Shown in pieces: positions 8,252-17,261 of a stretch of DNA of 64,000 nucleotides (position 1 is the stretch's first letter; every line of letters begins with the position of its first letter). Source of the DNA: Maricaulis sp034670125 (GTDB taxonomy: Bacteria > Pseudomonadota > Alphaproteobacteria > Caulobacterales > Maricaulaceae); the NCBI RefSeq assembly GCF_034670125.1, contig NZ_JAXMOC010000008.1:56710-120709 (forward strand). Direction: 5' to 3'. The translations under genes were made by a program, and so were the position numbers. Under the pieces are notes generated by a model, which saw only the letters and a program-made list of their open reading frames with translations, did not search any database and had not been told where the DNA came from.

Positions 8252-9076
8252 GTGACCGAGAACGGGGTGAAAGAGAACGGCGACCACGATCCGGTGCGCA
8301 GCGGTCACGAAACACCACTGGATTCAATGACCGTCGCCATTTTCGATGTCGACGCGCGCATCTTCCGCACCATGCTGGACAGCTTCATCAGACCGGCGCG
8401 GGTCGCAACGGCCGCGATCGGGCGTGACTATGCGCGTTATCTGTCTCCGATCCGCGTGTTCATCGCCCTGTTCTCTTTCCAGTTCGTCGTCGCCGCCCTG
8501 TTCGGAACGCCGGTCACCGCGACCCTCGACACCATGACGACCGACCTGCCGCCGGACGACATGCAAGCCTGGCTGGCGACCGCCCGCCGCAGCTTTGATG
8601 AGCCGCTGACCAGCCGCCAGGTCAATGATGCGCTGGTCGCGACCCAGTCCATCGCGCTATGGCCGATCACGGTGCTATCATCCCTGCCCTATCTGCTGGC
8701 GCTCAAGCTTTATCGGCCGTCGACACCGATCTGGGGCCATCTACAGATCTACCTCGTGGCGACCAATGCCAGCTTCATGCTGATGATCGCGCTGATCCCG
8801 TTGCAAACACTGGGAGGCGAAGGGACTGTCGTCGGCATAACCATCGCGCTGATTTCGTTCTTTGTCATTTGCGGTATCCTGCTCGCATATTTTTACGGTC
8901 GCTCGGTTACCGCGCTGATCCTGCGCCTTCTCGGCCTCCTGGCCTTGCTACCGGTCACCATGATCATCACGATTGCCTGTACCTTCCTGACGATCGACTG
9001 GGTGCTGGCAAATGAGTTCGGGCTGGACTTCATGACGTTGCTCGCGCCAGACGACTACGCAAACAGAGACTCATAA
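8252..9076 (+). CDS. DUF3667-like multi-pass membrane protein
   Basis: The 274-residue frame is best started at a GTG with GAGGGGG just upstream; no ATG nearby has a comparable site. The cytosolic N-terminus carries FDVDARIFRTMLDSFIRPA followed by GRDYARYLSPIRVFIAL, the pattern seen in DUF3667 proteins (RT..D.F.RP..V...Y..G.R..Y..P), but without the usual N-terminal zinc ribbon. About five membrane segments follow. The gene two places downstream (10094) is a clear paralogue. Role unknown; the pair flanks an oxidoreductase in what looks like one operon. Confidence 0.75.
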   Translation: MTENGVKENGDHDPVRSGHETPLDSMTVAIFDVDARIFRTMLDSFIRPARVATAAIGRDYARYLSPIRVFIALFSFQFVVAALFGTPVTATLDTMTTDLPPDDMQAWLATARRSFDEPLTSRQVNDALVATQSIALWPITVLSSLPYLLALKLYRPSTPIWGHLQIYLVATNASFMLMIALIPLQTLGGEGTVVGITIALISFFVICGILLAYFYGRSVTALILRLLGLLALLPVTMIITIACTFLTIDWVLANEFGLDFMTLLAPDDYANRDS

Positions 9077-9098
9077 AAACCGAAACGGGAGTTGGTTG

Positions 9099-10094
9099 AT
9101 GAAATCGCGTGAAATCCATTTGAACGCCTATCTGAAGGGCGCACCGGATCCGAAGTACTATGACGTCGTGGAAACGGACGTTCCCGCGCCCGGCGACGGG
9201 GAAGTCCTGGTCCGCAATCTCTACATCTCGGTTGACCCCTATATGCGCGGACGCATGAGCGGCATCCACACCTATATCGCGCCCTTTGCACTCGGGCAGG
9301 TAATGGATGGCGGCGCGATTGGTGAAGTCATCGAGAGCAATTTCGACGGGTTGAAACCGGGCGACCATGTCAGCTCGATGCATGGCTGGCGTGAAGCCTA
9401 TACGGCGCCCGGCGCCGGTCTGACCAAGGTCGACACTTCGATCCTGCCGCCGCAGGCCTTCCTCGGCATTGCCGGCATGCCCGGCCTGACCGCCTATGTC
9501 GGCATCAAGCGCATGATCGACCTGCAGCCCGGTGAAACCCTGTGGATGTCCGGCGGTGCCGGCGCGGTCGGCACATCCGGCATCCAGTTTGCCAAGGCGA
9601 TGGGCGCCACCGTGATCGCCACGGCCGGCGGTCCGGAAAAATGTGCCTTCGTCAAATCACTCGGTGCCGACCATGTGGTCGACTACAAGGCCACCGACGA
9701 CCTGACGGCGGCCATCGCCGAAGTCGCGCCCAAGGGCGTCGACGGGTATTTCGAGAATGTCGGCGGCACCCATTTCACCGCGGCCCTGAATTCGCTCCGT
9801 TCGAAAGGCCGGATGGCCGCCTGCGGCATGATCCAGCGCTATAATGATACCAGCGCCGCAACCCTGCCGGACAATCTCACCCAGATCATCGGCAAGTCGC
9901 TGACCATCCGCGGCTTCATTGTTTCCGACCATGCCGACATGTTCACGGACTTTGTGTCCGACCTCGGCAACTGGATGGCGGCCGGCAAGATCAAGCCCGC
10001 CGAAACGGTGATGGACGGCATAGAGAACGCGCCCGCCGCCTTCTCGGGCCTGTTCACGGGCCAGAACACCGGCAAAATGCTGGTCCGGATCTGA
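9099..10094 (+). CDS. NADP-dependent medium-chain oxidoreductase, CurA/LTB4-reductase type
   Basis: A 331-residue zinc-free medium-chain dehydrogenase/reductase. The N-terminal GroES-like half has YISVDPYMRGRMS, a hallmark of the prostaglandin/leukotriene reductase and bacterial CurA/YncB group. The Rossmann half has SGGAGAVGTSGIQFAKAMGA, and later FENVGGTHF, also typical of that group. Such enzymes reduce the double bond of alpha,beta-unsaturated ketones or aldehydes using NADPH. ATG at 9099 has GGGAG upstream. Its stop overlaps the next gene's ATG by one base, indicating translational coupling with the DUF3667-like membrane protein. Confidence 0.9.
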   Translation: MKSREIHLNAYLKGAPDPKYYDVVETDVPAPGDGEVLVRNLYISVDPYMRGRMSGIHTYIAPFALGQVMDGGAIGEVIESNFDGLKPGDHVSSMHGWREAYTAPGAGLTKVDTSILPPQAFLGIAGMPGLTAYVGIKRMIDLQPGETLWMSGGAGAVGTSGIQFAKAMGATVIATAGGPEKCAFVKSLGADHVVDYKATDDLTAAIAEVAPKGVDGYFENVGGTHFTAALNSLRSKGRMAACGMIQRYNDTSAATLPDNLTQIIGKSLTIRGFIVSDHADMFTDFVSDLGNWMAAGKIKPAETVMDGIENAPAAFSGLFTGQNTGKMLVRI

Positions 10095-10828
10095 TGACGG
10101 ACGGGGCCCGGAAGGAAAAGGTCGGCGAGACCCGCGTCCTCGAGGACGTGCTCGACGAGGTGCTGAGCTTCAACTATCGAAGCCTGCGAACCTTGCGGGA
10201 CATCTTTCTGCGCCCCGCCACCGTCGCCCGCGCCTTTCTGGATGGCGACCGGGCGCGCTACACACCCACCATGCGGGTCTGGTTCGGCGTCCTGACCTGG
10301 ATGTTCCTCCTGTCGATGGTCTGGGGCGGTTGGGGCGAGGTCATCTGGCGGATTTCAGGCGATGGCGCGGCCTTCGGCGACGCACTGCGCGAAGGTCGCC
10401 GGGACATCGAGGCCGTCCGCGCCGCCATCTCGACCATGGCCGCCCTGCTCTATGTGCCGATCGAAGCCTTGTTGTTCCTGCCGGGCGTCATCGCGCTGAG
10501 ATCCATGCGCAAGGGCGTGAACTTCCTGCACGCCACCCAATGCTACTTCATACCGGTGACGGCGGGGGCGGTGACCAGCACACTTGTCCTGGTCGCCTCC
10601 AGCGTCTGGCCCGACATCCTCAAATGGGCCTTCCTGATCAACATCGTCATATTCATGGCGATTGCCGGACAGGTTATCCGGGTCGGATTCTCATCAGGTA
10701 TCCTGGGCATGCTCGGCAAGACGGTGCTGCTGACCCTGGTGGTAACCGCGTTATCGGTGCTGGCGCGAATGTTGACCCTGCTGATCAGCATTTTCTGGGC
10801 CTTGACCCAGGTGCCTCCGGTCGGCTGA
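10094..10828 (+). CDS. DUF3667-like multi-pass membrane protein, paralogue of the gene at 8252
   Basis: 244 residues. The cytosolic N-terminal 60 residues contain FNYRSLRTLRDIFLRPATVA and GDRARYTPTMRVWFG, matching its paralogue two genes upstream (shared pattern RT..D.F.RPA.VA.A...RARY.P..RV). Four to five hydrophobic segments follow. The ATG overlaps the stop of the oxidoreductase gene. No catalytic motif is visible. Two family members bracketing a reductase suggests a shared membrane-associated function, but this is inference. Confidence 0.78.
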   Translation: MTDGARKEKVGETRVLEDVLDEVLSFNYRSLRTLRDIFLRPATVARAFLDGDRARYTPTMRVWFGVLTWMFLLSMVWGGWGEVIWRISGDGAAFGDALREGRRDIEAVRAAISTMAALLYVPIEALLFLPGVIALRSMRKGVNFLHATQCYFIPVTAGAVTSTLVLVASSVWPDILKWAFLINIVIFMAIAGQVIRVGFSSGILGMLGKTVLLTLVVTALSVLARMLTLLISIFWALTQVPPVG

Positions 10829-10901
10829 ACGCCTCGACTCGCCCCCGCGACCGGCCCGGGCACAAAGCGCCATCCAGTCGCTCACCAGGACATGGTCCGG
10901 A

Positions 10902-11090
10902 TCAGCGTCGGGTCAGTCGTCCGAGCGTCCAGCCGGCTGCAATCGCCGCTGCGAGCGGGGCGAGCGTCGCCCCCGCACCTGCGAATGACGCAAGCAGATA
11001 GACGGCCAAACCTGCTGCAAGTGCGAACGGGAGCATGCGAATCGGGCGATTCGCCGTTGGTGCGTTATGATGCGGTTCACCCTGATACAT
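10902..11090 (-). CDS. Small putative two-helix membrane protein
   Basis: A possible 62-residue product with a polar, His/Pro/Asn-rich N-terminus (about 18 residues) followed by two hydrophobic segments rich in Ala, Leu and Gly and a basic end (GRLTRR). The chosen ATG at 11090 has no convincing ribosome-binding site, and the open frame extends much further upstream through sequence antisense to the HU promoter. Codon third-position GC is consistent with coding. I do not recognise a family; it could be non-coding. Confidence 0.4.
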   Translation of the reverse strand: MYQGEPHHNAPTANRPIRMLPFALAAGLAVYLLASFAGAGATLAPLAAAIAAGWTLGRLTRR

Positions 11091-11294
11091 GCCATTCAAT
11101 GTACGCAAATCAGGGGCCGAACTGTGAAAAACCGTGTTTTGCCGGGGAAATTGCAGCGATTTGGCTCGGATTCGCCTGTTGCAGCTTGCAATCGTGGTCA
11201 GTTCTCGGCCTTGTTGGACCGTCAACGAACACGCGACTACCGGACGGATACGATGACCGTACTTGCCGGACCGCGAACAACTGGGGGGAACCCT

Positions 11295-11561
11295 ATGAAC
11301 AAGTCTGATCTTGCCAAAGCCGTCGCCGAAAAAACCGGCCTGTCCCGTGCACAAGCGGGCGAAGCTGTTGATTCCGCCATCGAAGCCATCGTCGGCTCGG
11401 TGAAGGGCAATGACAGTGTCCAGATCGCTGGCTTCGGCACCTTCTACGCCAAGCACCGTGAAGCCCGCGAAGTGCGCAATCCGCGCACCGGCGAAACGAT
11501 GATGTCCAAGGCGCGCACCCAGGCGGCTTTCCGCCCGGCTGCTGCCCTGAAAGACATCTGA
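11295..11561 (+). CDS. hup: HU-family DNA-binding protein
   Basis: An 88-residue histone-like nucleoid protein. It shows the HU order: MNKSDLAKAVAEKTGLS helix pair, the dimerisation helices, the IAGFGTFYAKHREARE turn and beta strand, and the arm sequence NPRTGE followed by the C-terminal FRPAAALKD. It bends DNA without sequence specificity. Start chosen at the ATG with GGGGGGAA upstream; longer upstream reading is out of family. It is monocistronic, with a strong intrinsic terminator about 28 bases after its stop. Confidence 0.95.
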   Translation: MNKSDLAKAVAEKTGLSRAQAGEAVDSAIEAIVGSVKGNDSVQIAGFGTFYAKHREAREVRNPRTGETMMSKARTQAAFRPAAALKDI

Positions 11562-11588
11562 TCCAGCCTTTCAGGTACCGATCAAGTG

Positions 11589-11625
11589 AAACGCCGCCCG
11601 GAGAGATCCGGGCGGCGTTTTTCTT
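11589..11625 (+). terminator. Intrinsic terminator of hup
   Basis: A perfect 13-bp stem (AAACGCCGCCCGG / CCGGGCGGCGTTT) with a 6-base loop is followed by a T-rich tract (TTTTTCTTT). The position 28 bases after the HU stop fits a rho-independent terminator. The A-rich left flank means it may also work weakly in the other orientation for aroF. Confidence 0.9.
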
Positions 11626-11633
11626 TGGGGTTT

Positions 11634-11654
11634 CTTCCCCACATCGTGGGGAAG
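11634..11654. repeat. Intergenic hairpin between hup and aroF
   Basis: A perfect inverted repeat CTTCCCCAC-ATC-GTGGGGAAG. The remaining sequence to 11802 is GC-rich with further short palindromes (GGCGGCGCGCAGCGCC-like and CCGCCGCTGACGCGGCGG) and no credible gene. This 240-bp stretch resembles other repeat-filled spacers in the window but I could not match it to the named families with certainty. Confidence 0.6.
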
Positions 11655-11802
11655 TGGGCCGATGCACAGCATCGGGTCGATGGGGCGGCGCGCAGCGCCA
11701 AACTGTTTTCGGCCGGCTCCAAGCAATCCGCCGCTGACGCGGCGGCTCCTCCCCCGGTTTGCGGGTGCCCTCGCCATTGGCATGGGGAGGAAAGGCGCGC
11801 CC

Positions 11803-13173
11803 CTACGCCGCGTTGGCGGCCGAGTTGTTGTTGCGAACGCGCTTGAGGCTCTCGGCGATGCGGAAGGCCATGTCGAGCGCCTGGTCGGCATTCAGGCGCG
11901 GATCGCAATGCGTGTGATAGCGCGCGGCCAAGTCCGCCTCGGTGACGGTCTTGGCCCCCCCGACGCACTCGGTCACGTCGCGGCCGGTCATCTCGAAATG
12001 CACACCGCCCGGATAGGCGCCCTCAGCGTAGAGCACATCCATGAAGCCCTCGAGCTCCAACAGGATCCGGTCGAAATCGCGGGTCTTGTAGCCATTGCTG
12101 GTCTTGTGCGTGTTGCCATGCATCGGGTCGGATGACCAGACAACCTTGCGACCGGCCTTGGTCACGGCGGCGGCCAGCTTGGGCAGGTTCTTGACCACAT
12201 TGTCGGCACCCATGCGCACGATCAGGACGAGACGGCCGGCCTCATTGTCCGGATTGAGCGCGTCGATCAGCGGCAGGAGTTCATCCGGCTGCATGGTGGG
12301 GCCGCATTTGACCCCGACCGGGTTGGCGATGCCACGGGCATATTCCACATGGGCGCCGTCGAGCTGCCGGGTCCGCTCACCGGTCCAGATCATGTGGGCC
12401 GAAGTCGCATACCATTGCCCGGTATTCGGATCGCGCCGGGTCAGGGCTTCCTCGAAGGGCAGATGCAGGGCTTCGTGGCTGGTAAAGAAGTCGACAGCCT
12501 CGAGCGACGGCGCGCTGTCACGACCGATGCCGCAGGCCTTCATGAAGGCCAGGGCCTCGGAGATACGTGCCGCAGTCTCGGCATAGCGTTCCGCTGCCGG
12601 GCTGTCGCTGACGAAGTCCTGGGTCCACTGGTGGACATTGTGCAGGTCGGCGTAACCGCCGGACGCAAAGGCCCGCAGCAGGTTGAGCGTCGATGCGGAT
12701 TGGTCATAGGCGCGGATCAGGCGCTGCGGATCCGGTTCGCGCGCTTCCGGTGTGAATTCGGGACCATTGACGCTGTCACCGCGATAGCTCGGCAGCGACA
12801 CGCCATCGATCGTCTCCATGTCGGCCGAGCGCGGTTTGGCGAACTGCCCCGCAATCCGGCCGACCTTCACGATCGGCTTGGAGGCAGCGAAGGTCATCAC
12901 CACAGCCATCTGCAGCAGAACCCGGAACGTGTCGCGCACGCCTTCTGTCGAGAACTCCTTGAAGCTCTCGGCGCAGTCTCCCCCTTGCAACAGGAAAGCC
13001 TTGCCCGCCGAGACATCGGCCAGCTGGCGTCGCAGACGCCGCGCCTCGCCGGCAAAGACGAGGGCCGGACGGGCCGAAAGCTCGGCGATCGCGGCGTCCA
13101 GCTTGGCGGCGTCCTTGTAATTCGGCATCTGGCTGACGGGTTTTGTCCGCCAGGATTGGGGAGACCAGGTCAT
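11803..13173 (-). CDS. aroF: Class II 3-deoxy-7-phosphoheptulonate synthase (DAHP synthase)
   Basis: Catalyses the first step of the shikimate pathway, condensing phosphoenolpyruvate with erythrose 4-phosphate. The 456-residue sequence is of the plant-like (type II) class: QGGDCAESF with the metal-binding Cys, GRIAGQFAKPRS, the RGDSVNGPEF loop, SAHMIWTGERTRQLDGAHVEY, VGVKCGPTM, and SDPMHGNTH. Type II enzymes are common in alphaproteobacteria. Its start lies one base after the stop of gor, so it is the distal gene of the glmU-gabD-rpiA-DUF2059-gor-aroF operon. The symbol (aroF or aroG) varies between genomes. Confidence 0.95.
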   Translation of the reverse strand: MTWSPQSWRTKPVSQMPNYKDAAKLDAAIAELSARPALVFAGEARRLRRQLADVSAGKAFLLQGGDCAESFKEFSTEGVRDTFRVLLQMAVVMTFAASKPIVKVGRIAGQFAKPRSADMETIDGVSLPSYRGDSVNGPEFTPEAREPDPQRLIRAYDQSASTLNLLRAFASGGYADLHNVHQWTQDFVSDSPAAERYAETAARISEALAFMKACGIGRDSAPSLEAVDFFTSHEALHLPFEEALTRRDPNTGQWYATSAHMIWTGERTRQLDGAHVEYARGIANPVGVKCGPTMQPDELLPLIDALNPDNEAGRLVLIVRMGADNVVKNLPKLAAAVTKAGRKVVWSSDPMHGNTHKTSNGYKTRDFDRILLELEGFMDVLYAEGAYPGGVHFEMTGRDVTECVGGAKTVTEADLAARYHTHCDPRLNADQALDMAFRIAESLKRVRNNNSAANAA

Positions 13174-13174
13174 G

Positions 13175-14563
13175 TTACTCTGCTGCTTTCAACTCCGGTG
13201 GCGTCCATTTTTCCTTCATGGTCACCAACTCTTCTGCACTGGTCGGATGCACGGCACAGGCCGCATCGTACTGATCCTTGGTCAGACCCGCCTTCACGGC
13301 GATCCCGGCCAGCTGGATCATTTCAGGCGCATCCGGCCCGACAATATGCACGCCCAGCACCCGTTGTGTCTCCCCGTCCACGACGAGTTTCATCAACATG
13401 CGGGATGCATCCGGCGTCAGCGACAATTTCATAGGCCGGAACGAGGTCTTGTAAACATCAACCTGTGCAAATTTTTTGCGCGCATCTGCCTCTGACAGCC
13501 CGACAGAGCCAACGGGAGGCTGTGTAAACACCGCCGACGCAATGTCTTCGTGGTCGTAGGCGGTTGGCGTCCCGCCGAACACGGTCGCGGCGAAGGCAGC
13601 GCCCTCACGGATGGCGACTGGAGTCAGATTGACCCGGTTGGTGACGTCTCCAACGGCGTGAATATTGTCGGCGGTGGTTTTCGAGAAAGCGTCGACCTTG
13701 ATCGCGCCCTTCGGGTCGAGAGCGACCCCGGCCTTGTCGAGGCCCAGCCCGTCGACATGCGGGTTACGCCCGATCGCATACATCACGACATCGGTATCGA
13801 TGTGATTGCCATTATCCAGGTGAACCCGTTTGCGGCCATCCGGCAGCGCTTCGATCTTCTCGAAGACGGTGTGCGTGATCACGCGAACGCCCGATCGCAC
13901 CAGCTCTTCATGGACATGGCTGCGCACATCATCGTCAAAACCGCGCAGCACTGTGTCGCCGCGATAGACCTGACAGACCTCGGCGCCCATGCCGGCGAAA
14001 ATCTGCGCGAACTCGCAGGCGATATAGCCGCCACCGGCGATCACCACATGCTTGGGCAGGGTCTCAAGGTGGAAGGCCTCATTGGAGGAAATGCCCAGCT
14101 CGGCGCCTTCGATCTCCGGCACGAAGGGCGTGCCGCCGACCGCGATCAGGATCTTGTCGGCGGTCACGGTCCGGCCGGACTTCAACAGGCGAATCGTGTG
14201 CGCGTCCTCGAACTCGGCCCGCTCCTCGATCACCTCGACACCGGAATTGTTGAGATTGCGGCTGTAGATCCCCGACAACCGGTCGATCTCGGCATCCTTG
14301 GCGGCGATCAGCTTTTCCCAGCTGAACGAGGTCTCGCCGACACTCCAGCCATAGCTCTCGGCCAGCTTGAACGTCTTGGCGAACTCGCTCGCATAGACCA
14401 GCAGCTTCTTGGGCACGCAGCCGCGTATCACGCAGGTCCCGCCGACCCGATACTCCTCGGCGATGGCAACCCGGGCGGCTCCATGTTGCTTGGCCATCCG
14501 GGCCGCGCGAACGCCGCCGGAGCCGGCGCCGATGACGAAGAGATCGTAGTCGTACTGGGTCAT
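13175..14563 (-). CDS. gor: Glutathione-disulfide reductase
   Basis: FAD-dependent cytosolic enzyme that reduces glutathione disulfide with NADPH. The 462 residues show the FAD-binding GAGSGGVRAARMA, the redox-active disulfide in GGTCVIRGCVPKK, the NAD(P)-binding GGGYIACEFAQIF, the second FAD motif NIHAVGDVTN, and the C-terminal interface domain with the catalytic HPTSAEE. This matches the alphaproteobacterial/plant GR group. It is closely followed by aroF and lies 36 bases after the DUF2059 gene, in one operon. Confidence 0.95.
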   Translation of the reverse strand: MTQYDYDLFVIGAGSGGVRAARMAKQHGAARVAIAEEYRVGGTCVIRGCVPKKLLVYASEFAKTFKLAESYGWSVGETSFSWEKLIAAKDAEIDRLSGIYSRNLNNSGVEVIEERAEFEDAHTIRLLKSGRTVTADKILIAVGGTPFVPEIEGAELGISSNEAFHLETLPKHVVIAGGGYIACEFAQIFAGMGAEVCQVYRGDTVLRGFDDDVRSHVHEELVRSGVRVITHTVFEKIEALPDGRKRVHLDNGNHIDTDVVMYAIGRNPHVDGLGLDKAGVALDPKGAIKVDAFSKTTADNIHAVGDVTNRVNLTPVAIREGAAFAATVFGGTPTAYDHEDIASAVFTQPPVGSVGLSEADARKKFAQVDVYKTSFRPMKLSLTPDASRMLMKLVVDGETQRVLGVHIVGPDAPEMIQLAGIAVKAGLTKDQYDAACAVHPTSAEELVTMKEKWTPPELKAAE

Positions 14564-14599
14564 GTCAGGTCCTTCGGGGCTATGTGAGCGCGATCCGCC

Positions 14600-15079
14600 T
14601 TATTCGAACGCCGCCAGCAGGCGGGCCATGTTGCGCTGCATGGCATGCTGGCCGAGCAACTCGCCGACCTGGGCCATCTCGCTCATCAGGGCGGGCTGTT
14701 CAACGGCCAGCTTCTGGCCGAGATCGGTTTCGTAGAATGCCAGCAGTTCAGCGAGTTCCGCTTCGGTAAAGCGGTTCGCATAGGCAATGGCCGTCGCCTC
14801 GGCGATGTCCGGATATGTCTCCAGCATCACGTCCATGACGATTTCCATGGCCCTGTCCAGTTGTGCCTCGGTCGCTCCGGGCACACTGGCCGCGAAGGAC
14901 TGGCGCAAAAGCGGCAGCATTGGCTGCAAGGCGATTTCGAACATCGCCTCGTTCGACGTCCCCGCCACGATCTCGCGCGCCAGCTCGAGCTGCCGCTCCG
15001 TCGCCACGTCCTGTGCTGCGGCCGTGCTCAACGGCAGCCAAGCCAAAATGGCGACCACCGCCACGATCAAAACACGCAT
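14600..15079 (-). CDS. Periplasmic DUF2059 protein
   Basis: A 159-residue protein with an obvious signal peptide (MRVLIVAVVAILAWLPL, cleavage near STAAAQ). The mature part is helical and ends with the DUF2059 signature: FTEAELAELLAFYETDLGQK followed by a run rich in Met, Glu and Gln. The function of DUF2059 is unknown. It sits 14 bases downstream of rpiA and 36 bases upstream of gor. Confidence 0.88.
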   Translation of the reverse strand: MRVLIVAVVAILAWLPLSTAAAQDVATERQLELAREIVAGTSNEAMFEIALQPMLPLLRQSFAASVPGATEAQLDRAMEIVMDVMLETYPDIAEATAIAYANRFTEAELAELLAFYETDLGQKLAVEQPALMSEMAQVGELLGQHAMQRNMARLLAAFE

Positions 15080-15093
15080 GGTGTAACTCCCCC

Positions 15094-15795
15094 CTATAAT
15101 TCCATCACCCGCGCCTCACCGTCCTCTCCGACGATGACCACACGGGCCAGATCAATGAACAGGCCGTGTTCGACCATGCCCGGAATGGCTTTCAGCGCCT
15201 GGTCAACAGCCCGGGCATCCGGGATCGCTTCACAAGACGCGTCGAGAATATAATGACCGCCATCGGTGACCAGCGGTTCCAGCCCGTCGCCCTTGCGGCG
15301 CAGCTGGACATCCGGCGACGTCACCCCGGCCTTGCGCAGCGCGTCATAGACATGGCCAGCGGTCAGCGAGAAACCGAAGCGATCGACCTCGACCGGCAGC
15401 GGGAATTTCCCCAGCGTCGAGACCAGCTTCGTTTCGTCCACCATGACAATCATCAGGTCCGAGGCGTGGGCGATGATCTTTTCGCGCAGCAGGCAGGCGC
15501 CGCCACCCTTGATGAGCTGGAAGCGGCCATCAACCTCATCGGCACCGTCAATGGTGATCGAGATGTGATCGACATGGTCGACATCAATCAGTGGCACCCC
15601 GTTCTCGGTCGCCACCTCGGCCGTGCGCCGGGAGGTTGGCACGCCGCGAACAGCCAGCCCGTCCTTGATCCTTTCACCCAGCAGGCGGAGGAAAATCTCG
15701 GCGGTCGAGCCAGAGCCGAGCCCCAGCGTCATGCCGTTTTCGACATAGTCCAGCGCCGCCGCTGCCGCGAGCGACTTCTGGCGCTGGGCACTCAT
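15094..15795 (-). CDS. rpiA: Ribose-5-phosphate isomerase A
   Basis: Interconverts ribose 5-phosphate and ribulose 5-phosphate in the pentose phosphate pathway. The 233 residues contain GLGSGSTAEIFL (phosphate loop), IDGADEVDGRFQLIKGGGACLLREKI (catalytic Asp, Glu and Lys region) and KLVSTLGKFPLPVEV. The start at 15795 overlaps the stop of the aldehyde dehydrogenase gene by 4 bases; a longer frame upstream would read into that gene. Confidence 0.95.
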   Translation of the reverse strand: MSAQRQKSLAAAAALDYVENGMTLGLGSGSTAEIFLRLLGERIKDGLAVRGVPTSRRTAEVATENGVPLIDVDHVDHISITIDGADEVDGRFQLIKGGGACLLREKIIAHASDLMIVMVDETKLVSTLGKFPLPVEVDRFGFSLTAGHVYDALRKAGVTSPDVQLRRKGDGLEPLVTDGGHYILDASCEAIPDARAVDQALKAIPGMVEHGLFIDLARVVIVGEDGEARVMEL

Positions 15796-17261
15796 TGATC
15801 GACGCCGCCAAGCAGCACGTATTTGAGCTCGGTGAACTCTTCGACGCCCCACTTGCCGCCTTCGCGGCCAATCCCGCTTTCCTTCACACCGCCGAACGGC
15901 GTGGACGCGGCTCCGACCATCGGTGCATTGACCCCGATCATGCCGTACTCGACACCCTCGGTCAGGCGGTGCACCCGGCCGACATCATTGGTGTAGATAT
16001 AGGCGGCCAGTCCAAACGGCGTGTCATTGGCCATCTTGATGATGTCGGCCTCGGTGTCGGCGCGATAAATGGACGCCACCGGTCCGAAAATCTCCGAACA
16101 CGACACGTCCATCGCAGGATCACCGCCGTCGATCAGGGTCGGGGCATAAAAAGAGCCACCCAGCTCGTCAGTCAAAGGCTTGCCGCCGGTGACAATCCGG
16201 GCTCCGGCTTCGCGGGCCTGGCTCACCAGCTTGTCGACCCGGGCGACCGCTTTCATGTGGATGAGCGGACCGACCGTGGTGTCACTGGCGAAACCGTCGC
16301 CGGCCTTGAGTTTGGATATCCGGGCCTCCAGCGCCTCGACCAGCCGGTCGGCAATCGCCGGCTGGGCGATGATACGGTTGGCCGAGACACAAGTCTGGCC
16401 GGACACCCGGAATTTCGACGCGATGACGCCGTCGGCGGCCTTCTCGACATCGGCATCGTCCATGACGATGAACGGCGCATTGCCACCCAGTTCGAGCGCC
16501 ACACGTTTCACCGTCGAGGCGGCCTGGCTCATCAGCAGTTTGCCGACCGCCGTCGAGCCGGTGAAACCGACCATGCGGACATCGTCCGAACTGGTCAGCA
16601 CTCCGCCGATGGACGGGGCGTCTCCGCACACGACATTGAACACGCCATCGGGAATACCGGCGCGCTTGGCCAGTTCGGCCAGGGCCAGGGCCGAGAGCGG
16701 GGTTTCCGGGGCCGGCTTGATCACCATGGTACAACCGGCGGCGAGCGCCGGCGCGCATTTGCGGGTGATCATCGCATTGGGGAAATTCCACGGCGTGATG
16801 CAACCGACCACACCAATCGGCTGACGGATGGTCCAGCCACGCGAGCCCGGGAACGGCGTTGACAGGGTCTCGCCATGCACGCGCTTGGCTTCCTCGGCCG
16901 ACCACTCGATGAAGGACGCACCATAGACGACTTCGCCCTGCGCCTCCTTGTGGACCTTGCCCATTTCCAGCGTGATGAGGGTCGCCAGGTCCTCGGCGTT
17001 GTCGAGGATCAGCTTGTGCCATTTCATCAACAGGGACGCGCGCTGGAACGGCGATACCGTCTTCCAGGATTCAAAGGCGCGCGTCGCGGCGGCGACGGCC
17101 CGGCGCGCCCCTGCCTCACCCACATCACCGACGGTGGCGATGACCTGGTTGTTGGCCGGATTGAGCACGTCGACGCCGCCCTCACCTGCGACCCACTGGC
17201 CATCGATGAAGCTGTCGGTCTTGTAGAGGCTGGGATCCTTCAGGCGTTCCGTCACACTCAT
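15792..17261 (-). CDS. gabD: NAD(P)+-dependent succinate-semialdehyde dehydrogenase
   Basis: A 489-residue aldehyde dehydrogenase that most resembles the GabD class, oxidising succinic semialdehyde to succinate. Visible motifs are CITPWNFPNAMITRK, VIKPAPETPLSALALAELA, the cofactor loop GFTGSTAVGK, catalytic Glu in LELGGNAPFIV, catalytic Cys in GQTCVSANR, and EIFGPVASIYR. The C-terminal KESGIGREGGKWGVEEFTELKY is typical. It overlaps both glmU and rpiA by 4 bases, so translation of the three is probably coupled. Substrate assignment is by family resemblance only. Confidence 0.9.
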   Translation of the reverse strand: MSVTERLKDPSLYKTDSFIDGQWVAGEGGVDVLNPANNQVIATVGDVGEAGARRAVAAATRAFESWKTVSPFQRASLLMKWHKLILDNAEDLATLITLEMGKVHKEAQGEVVYGASFIEWSAEEAKRVHGETLSTPFPGSRGWTIRQPIGVVGCITPWNFPNAMITRKCAPALAAGCTMVIKPAPETPLSALALAELAKRAGIPDGVFNVVCGDAPSIGGVLTSSDDVRMVGFTGSTAVGKLLMSQAASTVKRVALELGGNAPFIVMDDADVEKAADGVIASKFRVSGQTCVSANRIIAQPAIADRLVEALEARISKLKAGDGFASDTTVGPLIHMKAVARVDKLVSQAREAGARIVTGGKPLTDELGGSFYAPTLIDGGDPAMDVSCSEIFGPVASIYRADTEADIIKMANDTPFGLAAYIYTNDVGRVHRLTEGVEYGMIGVNAPMVGAASTPFGGVKESGIGREGGKWGVEEFTELKYVLLGGVDQ

